Positions 15,301 to 27,300 of a stretch of 64,000 bases of DNA are shown here, piece by piece. The stretch's first letter is position 1, and each line of letters opens with the position of its first letter. A program made the position numbers and the translations under genes. The notes below the pieces were generated by a model. The model worked only from the letters and a program-made list of their open reading frames with translations, did no database searches and was not told the origin of the DNA. The stretch comes from Marthasterias glacialis (taxonomy: Eukaryota > Echinodermata > Asteroidea > Forcipulatida > Asteriidae): positions 8,785,505-8,849,504 of the forward strand of contig OU452233.1 in assembly GCA_911728455.2 (NCBI GenBank), written 5' to 3'.

Positions 15301-18300
15301 TTGTGAATTAATCAAACAATACCATACAAATTCATTTGAATTTGTACCCAGAGAGAAAGTATAGTTCCAACTTGAAATAAAAAAATTGTTGAAGTAGAAA
15401 TTGTTTTTCTGTTCTTGCATGTTGTTATGAAGATTACCCTCTGTGGTCTTGATCTTAACACATCAGTTGCTTCTTCCTTCTTCTCAAAACAACAGGCACT
15501 CACACGGCAGAAGGCAATCTACGAAGACCAGAAACTTAAGGCGAGAGAAGAACGCATCCGACACGAGCAGGAGGAACGGAGGCGGAAGCATGAAGAGGAG
15601 GAGAGATGGAAGGCAGAGAGGAGGCGGGAAGCAGAGCAGGAGAGATACAGAAGATCCTCTCCCTCTGGTAGTACGTCATCCCTTCAGTATAACGGGTCAA
15701 ACAGCAGTAGAGGTATCGACAGGTACGTACAGGTGTTATTTTCAACGGCGAAATTATTGAAACTTTTTACAAAAGTTTTGCATGATCGAACGGAGTGGAC
15801 TTTTCCATGACTTCTTTCGAGAAGTAACGGAATCCGATATTCCTGCTGGGAAGTCACGAGGCCATTTTGAACAATAGATAAAAGTCCGTGATTGTGTAGA
15901 TCTTTCACATTTTTAATAAAGCTTTTACAAAATCACAATGTACGAAGCTTTTACAAAATAAGCACTTTCATGTCTACCCTCAAGAAATATCGTATAAAAA
16001 CTCCAGGGGCAAACTTCATGGGGCTGCAAGGCACATTAAGTTTGCTCCGCACTGAAATATCTTGCTCAGATGTGTTGGGTTTCCACCCAAAATATCATTA
16101 CATGCTTATTGTTTTTTGAACGGATCCTTGCTTATGAAAGAAGCTTGTTTTTTCTGCTAAACAGGTTTATAACATCTGTCATCAAGCTTAAGCAGAAAAT
16201 CTATCCACTATGCCATTAAGCAAAACTTTGCACAAAACCAGTCCCGGGTTGTGTACATTGTACATAGAATTTAGATTACTGAACTATTTCTGCTCAGCAG
16301 GATTCAAGTGTGCTAAGCAGATGTTTGTGCTGAGGAGCTTAATGAAGTTGTCCCTGGTGAAAAGTTACTCTTTGTGATAAGAACTCTTCAGAGACCATGC
16401 ATTTCTGCATAAATCGTCACCATACACAGATTAGGCTGACTTTTTAACATACTCTTTTCCAGTAAAATTGTCTGGGGAACAAAAAATGAAGGAGAAGTTT
16501 TGGTTTTGTTTTAGAAATGACAGATTGGATGTTAACTAACTTTTGACACATGGGAACTTGTTGGTTCAGGAAACCTTTACTATGGTCCTTTTGGTTGATT
16601 GTAAAATCCGCGTTTGGGGCATTTTCAAGGCTAGAAATACCAACCGGACTACAGGCCAGATTCCAGCCATTTCAGAACTTGGCCAGGAACTCCTGCAAAG
16701 AAACAAGTCCTGCATTCAAGCAAACAAATACACGGTGCTTGACTTTAATGATTTACTATAATCAGAAGCTTTTCAATTTCAAACTTCCTCCTAAAAAGGT
16801 AGGAAATACAAAAGATGAAACACTTATTTGTAGTCTTGTGAAAATATTTGTGATGAAAGTTGTGACTTTCATGACCTGTGGTCTAGTGGAGAAGAGTTTG
16901 TTGAAATTTTAAGCCATGATTTCGTTCATGTGCGAGCTACTTGGTCTCCAACCTCGTTCCCAGGGAGGTACCAAGGTTGGCTCAATCATAACCCCTGGAG
17001 GTGTGGCACTAAAATCTCCCAAAATATGGGAGATTTGAATAAGGCCTGTGGCCGATCCATTCCACACACGCGTTCAAGTATGGTATCCTGCGCTCAAGTA
17101 TGGTAGACTGCAAAGTGCAAATCAAATCATAGAGCAACTGGTAACTTCTCATTCTTCTTTGATTTGTGACCAGTCTAACTGTATGCAGTTTAGCGTGACC
17201 GTGTGAAAATGAGTGATTTGAAGTAGGATGGAGTCAAAATACTTACATTTTGATACACACGTACTGATTTTGACATGCATGTACAGTACTAAGCGACCTT
17301 GGGGTGCTCGAAATTTTCAACAAGCGTGCACACAATGAACAGGCATGCAACTTTTCGGGAAATCAGCTGATTTCCTCTTTTTCTTCACTCTTAGTGTCAT
17401 AAAAGAATGGAAAACACTGTACAATGTTATGTGTGTTTAGTTGTTTACTTGTTTATTAAAATTGCAAAGTCGCATGCCTGAAAGAAGTCACTTTTAGCCA
17501 ATCAGCGGGTTTTTTTTTTTAGTTTTTTTTTTTTAGTGCTTCCCTACCAGGGGTTAGAGGGTATGGGGGTATCGATACGGCGCTCTGCTCATGGTGGCGA
17601 GGTTGCTTGGTCTCTAAAGGGTTTTTAAACACAGAGAAATATACTTCCAGTGTGGTGTTCCTCACTGCACTCCACATCACTTACAATTTCCATGCACACT
17701 AGATACTCTCTCTCTCAAAGCGACTTTTTTTCCCCTTCTGTTACGAAGACTTAAGCACTACCTGTATTTTCCGACACTAAGAACTTAGTATCTTGCTTGC
17801 CTTGCGTGCCATGTGATTGTGCTGTGAGTAAAATTTTGTTGAAATGTTATTTTAATTTGTCTGGCTGTCGCTTGCCTTTGTTCTGCAATGTGACTTTTTG
17901 ACAGCTCCTGCTATTTGAAAGTTGAGGGGTTTGGGGAGGGGGGGGGCCTTCAAAAACTATGACATGCTCCTGTAAAATGATGTAAAGATTCAGAGATGCA
18001 TACAATTATTTTGATGTTTTTCTCAAGTTTGATCAATCTACCTCAGGCCTGATTGTTTTGTTCTTGAAAGGGTAATGGCATCAAGGCATTTTCTCCTAGG
18101 TAAAGGGTACCTCTATGAGGAAATTGAAAATTACTATTGGACCATTTCAAGGGCACCAAGGCAATGACCAGGGGCATGGAGGCAATTGCCTCCATTGCAT
18201 CCATGAAGTATGAGGCATGCTACCTCAATTCTAGGGTTCAAATTGTTTGGATTCTACTTCATGTAAAAAAAAAACAGTCATTTTGAAGGGAGCAAGTTAC

Positions 18301-21300
18301 AATTTAATGGGATTGGGCAGGGCAGGGAAGGGAAGTAACAAACTTGTGTTGATTGACTGAGGGCCTCTTTGGATCTGTCGTTGACTGATTGTATGCATGC
18401 TTGTTTGTTTGTTTGTTTGTTTGGCTCTGCACATCTCTGCCCGCCCTTTCGTTGCTCATAGGAGAAACAAACCCAGACCCTTGTCATCCTCTTCCTTTAA
18501 CGAGAGCCTGAGAAGACCGACCTCCTTGGAGATGTAAGTTTGTTTATCTGCATGCTTTCTCATCCAAGCTGTAGCCACCTGTTCGCTGCCCCGCCCATTT
18601 TTCCGGGCAATCCCCTAGCAGCCTTACCCTAATCTTCATCACCCCCACCTTCTTCTTTTCAATCTCCCATATCTTTTTCTTATTTTCAACCTATTTTCTC
18701 TCACTCATTCCCGCTTTTCAACTTTCTTTCAAAAGTCTGAAGAATGACCATTTATTGGGATTGATCTTCACAGGAAATAGTTTTTTTTTCATTTTTGAAA
18801 CTTTGTTTATGTGGCGCATGTATGATTTTAAAAGATATTCAATGACCTAAATCCCAAACTGCGTGTTGAAATTGTTTATGGTCAGCGGCCATTTTGGGCC
18901 GATAATGACTGCATTTGTTGTTGCTTCTGATTTTGGGAACACATCGCATCAAAAACAAACTAACCACAAGTACATACACTCAGCCTCTCCTTGAGAACAC
19001 TAAAGCGAGCACCTAGTCACTAGTCAAGTGAACGTGAAAACCTAGTTTATTGCAACATGTGCATGTACGCTCACTTGACGATCAACCCACAGCCATGAAT
19101 TCGGACATGGCCTAACAATAAGGGATCTGTATCAACAAAAACAACGGTACCAGTGAGTACTTTTCTAGGTCGAAACGGCTATGATCAGTTGATGAAAACA
19201 TCAGATTTCCAACTTATTTCATAGCTTCCAGGCCTTGCGCTTAAGCTTTTTGTAAAGTAGCCCGAGGGGCTAGTAAACTGTGCATTTTACTCGCCCCCAG
19301 GAAGTTGCCCAAATTTTAAACCTGTAATTGTCACAAATGTATCCTCCTGATACTAATGGCAGTGATCACAACCAGTTTAAAGGTCAAATGAAGTTACACT
19401 CGCACACTCGAAAATTAGTTAACACATTTCTGAAATGCATCTGAAAAGAAAGAAGTATGAGCATTATAAACAAGTAAGCTGCACAGTTTTGAGTAGCCCA
19501 CAGGGCAAGTTGAGAAGTGGTGTTTACTAGCCCATAACAGTTTTTACTAGACAATGTACGCCAGGCTAGTTGCTAAGCTTGAGCCCTGACTTCCATTACC
19601 TGTTGTTCTCCATCCCTCTATCCTTACTACCTTCAAATTCAGACTTGATTATGATTGCATTATAATGTTTCCTCTACCTCTTGGATGATCTTAAGTTAAT
19701 TTATTGTATCATCCACTTGCTGGCAATTTGGTGTTTGGCCAATAAGATTGCAAAAAACAGAAGAAGCCTTTTTTCCAGATTTTTAAAGGGTGGTTCAACA
19801 GATTGATAGAGATTATCTGATAAATAGTGAAAAAGCTAACTGTGTTCATTTCAAAAAAAACTTTGTTTTCTGTTCAACGGATATGCCACACTTTCTTCTT
19901 TGTGACCAAGAAAAGTGGTTGCCAAATATAACTAAGTTAAAAAAACAATAAATTATAATAATGATAAGATAAATGATGAAAGTTTGCAACGTCTATTTGA
20001 CAGGAAACTCATTAAAAGTATACCACTTATCTACTTAGCAGTTTTTCTGATGGTTGTGAATTTTTTAAGTACCTGGAACTACCATTAAGTGTTTCAACAT
20101 GTAAATGGACATGCAGACTTAAACTGAAAATAATTTGAGTTGTTAGAATTAGTTAGATGTTACTTTTTTGCATAGGGGATAAAGAATATTATTTGTCATT
20201 TTTACCCAAACACTGATGTGTGTTAAGCACTGTATACTCTGTATACTGTATACAATGCTTAACACACAACGGTGTATGGGTAAAAATTACAAATAACATT
20301 GATTAGAATTGTTAACTTTTTAACTACTCTCAAATTTCATTCAAAAAATGCTCTGAAAAGGCACGTAACTTTTTCCGTCCAGTTTTGATGGAAATTTGAG
20401 AATGATTTAAAAAAAAAAAAATACATCAAATGAATCAACTACAATTAATTCAAGTATACGTACTTGAAGCCTGCTTGTGCATTCACATGTTGAAACAATT
20501 TTTGGGTGGTTTCAGGCACTTAACTGGAGTGTCGTGGCCGAGCGGTCTAGTCCCCCAAACTTAAGTTCTGTAGTTTACAGAATATGGGTTCGAATCCCGG
20601 CCTGGCCAGTCGCGACACTTGTGTCCTTGAGCAAAACACTCTACCATAATTGCTTTGTCTTTCGAATGGGGCGTTAAGCCGTAAGTCCCGTGCACTAGGA
20701 TGGGTAGTGCACGTAAAAGAACCCAGAACACTTATCGTGAAAGAGTAGGGGATTAACCCGGGTGTTTCTGGTCCAGATAGAAAGCATTTTTATCTGCAGG
20801 TTTCCTCAGGCTTTCAAGCTACAGTAACCAAGATCGCTTCTGAGGCATCTTTGGTTTCATTACCAGAAATTAATAATAATAATAATTTTGTTCACAATCA
20901 TTGGAGAAACTGCTAACGGGACGGACGCAAAGTGGTAGCCTTTAGTGTGTTTCATGTCATTTACATTACATACAAATCAGAGCATCTGAAGAACATACCC
21001 TTTAATGATTGACGGTGTGCACGTGCATGACGCTATAACGAGGATTCAGTAAAGTGTACCTCCGTTGTCCGAAATTATTCTTTTCCCAGGCTGTTATTTT
21101 GCCATTTTTGTGTCAGTGTATATTTATGCAGACAGTCTGACAAAGATCAGCTCATTACACGGGATGATGTAATGTTTCCCTATTTTTGTGATGTGCATTA
21201 ATATCAGTGACACCCAAAAAGGTGTGTTATGTTTTACTGGAAAAAAAACAAAACAAATGACAACTTCTACTCGAAGTTAGTTTACAGAATTTAGTTTTGA

Positions 21301-24300
21301 AGGAAAGGTAGATTCTTTAGTATATGGGGGTTGGGGTGAAAAAAGTTAACCAGTGTTTGCGAGGGGAAAACAAAAAGACTTTTCATTATGTCCATATGGG
21401 TCATTCCACAAAGTTGCGACACAGTGTAGTTTTTGTGCAACATTTGTCCATATTATGAAAAGAAATAATTTATTTGACTCAATTATTTCATGTAACATTC
21501 TCTATTGTATGTGAAAATGTTTGTTGAAGTATAAAATTGTTTTAATGTACTTTAATGGAAATTATTATTTAAAAAATGTCAATTGGATGTAACATGGACA
21601 CTGTGTCCGTGTTACATCCAGAATTTTATTTTAAAAATTGTTCAACACTCAAATACATAATTATGCAAATTTACTTTTTGCACTAATTACAGGGTGCAAA
21701 ATGTACCAGCCAAAACATTTCTTGTGATAGTCAGTGATTAAATACAGCAGAAATGGGGCAGGACTAAAATCCTGCAGACGTCATACAAATGTCACAAACT
21801 GTGTCCCAACTTGGTGGAATGATCCATACACATCAGGATGCTTGCTCACAAGGAATTGAAAACTGAAGGATTCTAAAGTCCCAGTGAATTCCCACATGAG
21901 AAATAAAATGTACCTTCATTTTGAAAAATGAGAACTTTTCAATGTGAACACAGAACTAGTACACAAAATGAACTAGTTTTTAAAAAGTTTTTCTTGGCTT
22001 GAGGGGTAACACCTATATTGTGAGGATGGATATTTTGGGATACCTTAGGGAGCGTCTCAAAAGTCAGATATGTTCTAGGGGCACAGGAATGTTCCCGTCG
22101 GCATGCGCCTGCTCTGCTATCCAGTGGGTTGTCAGAACGTTCTGCCGGACCGCGACGTTGTGCCTAACTACGGGAACAATCTTACATGACGGAATAAGCG
22201 TGTTAGCATTTTGGCGGTCCAACAGAACGGTCCATGTACAGCCCGCTAGAACACTTAACTTTTGAGATGTTCCCTCAGAGCAAAAGATATCTTAAAAATA
22301 GCAAATCTATGAAAATTTGTGTCATGAATCTTTCAGTTCCCAGACTAAGAGACCGGCAAGGAGGGCAACGGTTAATGTTACTGATCCTTACACGTAAGCT
22401 ATACCCCACCTTCATCCTCTTCCATCGGGTCTTGAAATTCATCAAAGCAATCAAAGGCTTCGGTATTTGCTTCCGTCACTCCTTGAAATCCTTCTGAGAA
22501 AGTTCTGATTTTCATATCTAGTTTATTTGTAGCACCAGAGGGCACAGGAATATCTGTTATTGTGCTGGCTTTGAAAAGATCCAAGGGTGTAGACAATCCA
22601 GGTTTTTTCAACAGTGCCCAATTTCACAGTGCTATGAAGCAGAAAATATTACTGAGTTTATAGGGTTAGCAAGAATTAGCGGCCAACCAGTCACCATTTC
22701 TGTACACTCTACAGTGTTTTGGCTGGTAACCCATTTCGAGATTTTTCAGTGCTTAGCAAATTTTTGTGCATAAACTGCCTTGCGGAATTGAGCCTGATCT
22801 GATTGCCTTGTGGAGATAGTAGATCCTTCTGCTGAAAGCTCTTTCCAGAGCCAACACAACACTAAGAGGTATTGCAACCGTGCTGCAACAACCTGGACTG
22901 CAGTAAATTTTCAAGTCCAACTGTTTTGATTACTTTTCATCTGGGAGGAGAAGGGGAAACCCCACCCGCCCCTTAAACACTGAATTTCAAGACCCGGTCC
23001 ATTCACCCTTTTCCTGTCCTAGCTTTGGCAAAGGTCCTCTGCTAATATGACATAAAACTAACGCTTCACTTTGACGTTGGTCATTATTGCTTATCTTGGT
23101 TGGCTCACGAATCTCTGGCTGCAGTTTTTTACTCACATTTTGTGAGAGTGGTTCAGGCGATACACTAATCCGAGCAGCTCGTCCACGGTGGTTTGCACAA
23201 CCGCAGCTATGGCCGCCGCACACGTGCGTGTCGACGCGCACGGACTGTGAATACTCCATGCTGATCGGTATTGTCGCTTTGCGCGTGCCTGCGGCGGCCA
23301 AAGCTGCAGTGGTGTAATCCACCATGAGCAGCTGCTCGGATCAGTGTATACATTGCACAGTGAATTATTAATGTTACTGGGGAATGGTTTGTGGAAAAAT
23401 GGATACTGTTGTATTCTTGTGAATCTGTGGTGCATTTGAAATTCTAATGTCACAGTTCACATGTATTTAAATGTCTGTATGAGCCGGCATTATGGTGGGA
23501 CAAATGCGTGGTATTCACTGAGCATATCATAACTGGTCCAGCCTTCAAAGCTTTGGTCGGAGAGTACCCCACATAAAAAAAAAAAACACTAAAGTTGCGT
23601 ACAGTACACATCAACTGTGCATCACTCACATGGCTTAAAGCCCAACTCAGCATCGGCAAGAAGAAAAACATACATATTCACAGATTTACATTATACCTTA
23701 CATGGTATAAAGATAATGATGGTAGAAAACTTTCCTTGACATATTTCTGCCCAAAGTGTTATTGTTTTGGAGTAATATTTGAAATAAAATCCAAAATGAA
23801 TTTTCGTCTCATGTCATGATTGTGAGACCAAAACTCTGCCTAAGAATGAGTACAAAATGCTAAATGCATTTTTACTGTTTTCTCGCCAATGGAACAACGA
23901 AATGAGCTGAAATCTTCACAGGTCGGTTTTATTGCATAAATCTTGATTTGTACAAAGAATGGAAGCATTTACATACAAAAAACTTGGCAACGAACAACAA
24001 TATTGAGAGGTGGTTTTTGTGTAGTTCCTGATTCCAGACCTTTTTTAATTCATTGTATTTCGGCTCAATGGAGGAAAGTCAGATTGAGCCGGGAATCAAT
24101 CCATGGTTCTGGGTTTAGTACCACTTCTATGCCGAGGTAACGGCCAATGTTTTGCAATTCACAGTGCATGAATTTGTCATTTTCTCCGTCGAGAAAACAA
24201 AACGGATGATCCAATAAAGAGAATCTTTGTTCTCTTTCTCATTGTCAAGTCAGGGTTTCTTTGTGCCAGCGGTACCCTCAAAGAAAAAAAAGAATTTCCG

Positions 24301-27300
24301 CCAAAAGAATCCCGCCAGGGGGATGGGACAAAAAAGAAAAAAAGAATCCGGGGCCTGCTGGTTAAACAGAACAAGTGTTGAAAAGAGACATCATTTTAGA
24401 TCTTCCAAATAGCCACAGTTGTTCAGTACCTAATGCATACCCTTGTATCAATCAGTTGCATATCTGATTATCCGAGACAGAGTTTTTTATCGCAAGAGTC
24501 TCCTCTGTAGTTAGTTTTTTTAAATGCTGTTGTCACACCATTCTCAACCATTGCGATGGCCTGGTAAAGTTATGATCTGCTCTACAGTTGGCATTTTGAA
24601 AGTTGATTAGGACTGTCAGGTAGGCCAGCAATGAAAGTTGAAGTACACGTCTGGCAAAATGTTTCAAGGGTTGTTATTTTTTACATTATTAAAAAGCCAA
24701 AAGGTTGAACCTCATTTCAATATCGTCATTCCAAAATTGTTATTATCCAGATACAGTCTGATACATCTCTTTTACTGTTCTCATTGTATTGAACAATTAA
24801 TGAAAGTGAATATTACTTGAAGCATCCTGTTATTATTTTACGATCCCCACCACCAACAGTAGACCAACATCCAATCACTCCAGCACCTTACCGAATGGTC
24901 GGCTGCCATCTGCAGATGACAGTCACAGGCAGCTACAGCGAACAGAAAACATCACATCGTTATCGTCGTCATCGCTGCCGTCATCGCAGCCAGACAGCGG
25001 AATCTCTCAGAGCCGTCATGAGGCGCAGCTTGCCAGGAGGCGGCAGGAAGAGGAGAAAGCACGGATGAAGCAGATGCAGAAGAGTGCCCTCAGGAACTTT
25101 GTCCAGGTATGCGCCGGTCTCATCTCACCTCTACTACCTCGTTCCCAGGGGTGATGGGTCTCGCCCCACCTTTTTATTGGTTTCGAGGTTGGCTCGCTGG
25201 AATTGTGACACAAAAAATCACCCAAAATATGGGAGATTTTAATTAGGCTTGTGGCCGATCCTCTCTACGCACCGCTCAAAATAATATGGTATCCTGCAAA
25301 AGAGACATCAAATCATAGAGCAACTGGTCCCCTATCATTCTTCTTGGTTTGTGACCTGTCTAACTGTATGCAGTTTAGGGTGACAGCGTAAACATGATTC
25401 ATTTGAAGTAGGATTGCGTCAAAATACTTGCATTTTGCAATGCGCGTACTCATGTTGACACGCGCGTATTAAGCGCCCACGGGCGTTTCAAAGTTTTTAA
25501 CAGGCGTGCGCGCAAAGCAGTCAGTTTTGAGAGCCAATCAGCATTGTTTTTCGGTGCTTCCCTTCCAGGGGTTAGAGACGAGAGGTATCGATACAGCGCG
25601 CTGCCCATGGTAGCGAGGTTGACCTCGCCTAAAATGTGAAGGTACAAACATTGCCCAAAACTGGTCCCCTGTCTTTATCCATAAGACACAGTTGCAACAA
25701 ACCTAAACTGTCTTGGGTATTTATGAATGTGATATAAAGACCAGCTTACAAAACCAGCAAATCCAGTCATTATCACACGCTAAAGACTGGGTCCTCACGC
25801 TGTTATTCATTAGTTGAAAGTTTTAAGTAGTAGCACATGTACCTAGTAATATTTTGATCAATTTGTTTTCCTTTCATTCCAGAGTCGGACGCCACCTTCA
25901 ACGCAAAACTCTTCTGCTCGAGAAGACCAAGACCCTAAAACGGAAGTGAGCCCGGGCAGTGCTAAGTCCCCCCCACCACCCCCTGTGTCCTACAGTGGAT
26001 CAGCCTTTGGCAGCATCAAACCAAGATCGGGTAAGTGCAGTGGACTGTTCCATTTGTAACGTATGGGAGAGAACTGAACTATCCTTCACTGCACCTTGTT
26101 GTTCTGAGATTCAACCTTTCAAACCGTGTGGTTGGCGTTGAGGTATAATGAATATTATCTTGTGGAGTAATTGAGAAGGTCTTTTGTATTGTACCAAGCT
26201 ATTTTAATATCCAAAACTGCAATGCCAGATTGCAGCAGACTTACTGGTAAAATCTTTTGCTCTCTTTTACCATGCATTACGCAACACACAGGATCTACAT
26301 CTCAATGTCCCATCAGAAGGAAGAATCAATTTAAAGTGTCTTGCTCAAGGACATAAGTATCATGACGAGGAACCGAACTCGCACTCTGACAACACCAGGG
26401 CCCAGTTTCATAAGCACAAAAAGTAGCTCAACATAAACAAATTTTTGCTGAGCAGAATAAGGTTACCAGCCAAAATACCATACCACACGTACAGTCTTTG
26501 GATGGTTTCCTGCTTAGTTCTGCTTAGCAGAAAAACTGCTCAAGCAAATTTTTTCTGCTTAAGCAGCTCTAATGAAATTGGACCCAGAACTTGAGTCGGG
26601 TGCACTGGACTGCTTGGCCAATGACACTAGTTAGTCATAGATGCTAATTTGTTTTGCATCGAGGGTCAGAACGTTATTTGTGTTTTTGCCCATACACTGA
26701 TGTGTGTTAAGCACTGTATACTCAGTACTTTTCCAAGTCCTGTGAAAAAAAAAATCAAAAAAAAATCACAGGCGTATTCTTTGGGTGGGATTCAAACCCA
26801 CGACCCCTGCCATTGTAGAGCAGATGTCTTACCAACTAGACTACCCAGGTTGCCCGGCTAGAGCTGCAGTTTGCAGTTAGAGGCAGTTTGAATCCTATTA
26901 CATCTGTATAGGATTTGAGGCATTGAATGTTGAGGTATCAATGTATCTTTGGTTTGCAGTAACACCATGTGATTATATCTACTTTGCTATATACAGTAGA
27001 TTGTTCTTTTGAGAACTTGTCTTGCTATCGCGGAGTAGATTTCGGAATTCGGGAGACAACTTAGTTCTGAAAAGAACTGTCCTTCTTTTTAAGTACTACC
27101 TCGGGGTAGGAAATCGGCCGGGACTACTACTACTTTTTTCGCTTAGTGGATTGGGGGGACTTCTCGGATAACTTCACTACCGCGGAGTGAGTTTGGTCTC
27201 AACGTTTCGACTAGCCTGCTCTAGTCATCATCAGGAGACTGAAGAATGTTTGAGATGCTGGTCTCTTTATTGGTATTCAGAGGTTTCATCTGCTTCTTGT

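Larger units (their letters stand above)
15723..18461 (+). other. LRCH: LRCH intron with a transposable element flanked by a target duplication
   Basis: It holds the non-autonomous element at 16949-17605, a dispersed repeat at 18043-18220 and a (GTTT)n run at 18405-18422. Weak GCTTAAGC-type foldback remnants lie at about 16140-16350. No exon is evident. Confidence 0.5.
18534..24859 (+). other. LRCH: LRCH intron (6.3 kb), foldback- and SINE-rich
   Basis: It contains a palindrome at 20196-20296, a tRNA-Leu-like SINE at 20527-20888 and foldback elements at 21397-21828, 22047-22275, 22614-22797 and 23175-23335. Dispersed repeat copies lie at 23835-23985 and 23985-24345. Two minus-strand ORFs of uncertain meaning lie at 22399-22611 and 22987-23325. 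No further LRCH exon is needed by phase. Confidence 0.5.

Noticed and set aside
20530..20625. Possible functional tRNA-Leu/Ser gene
   Set aside because: Acceptor pairing is nearly complete, but the anticodon arm is disrupted and a long SINE body with relatives elsewhere follows.
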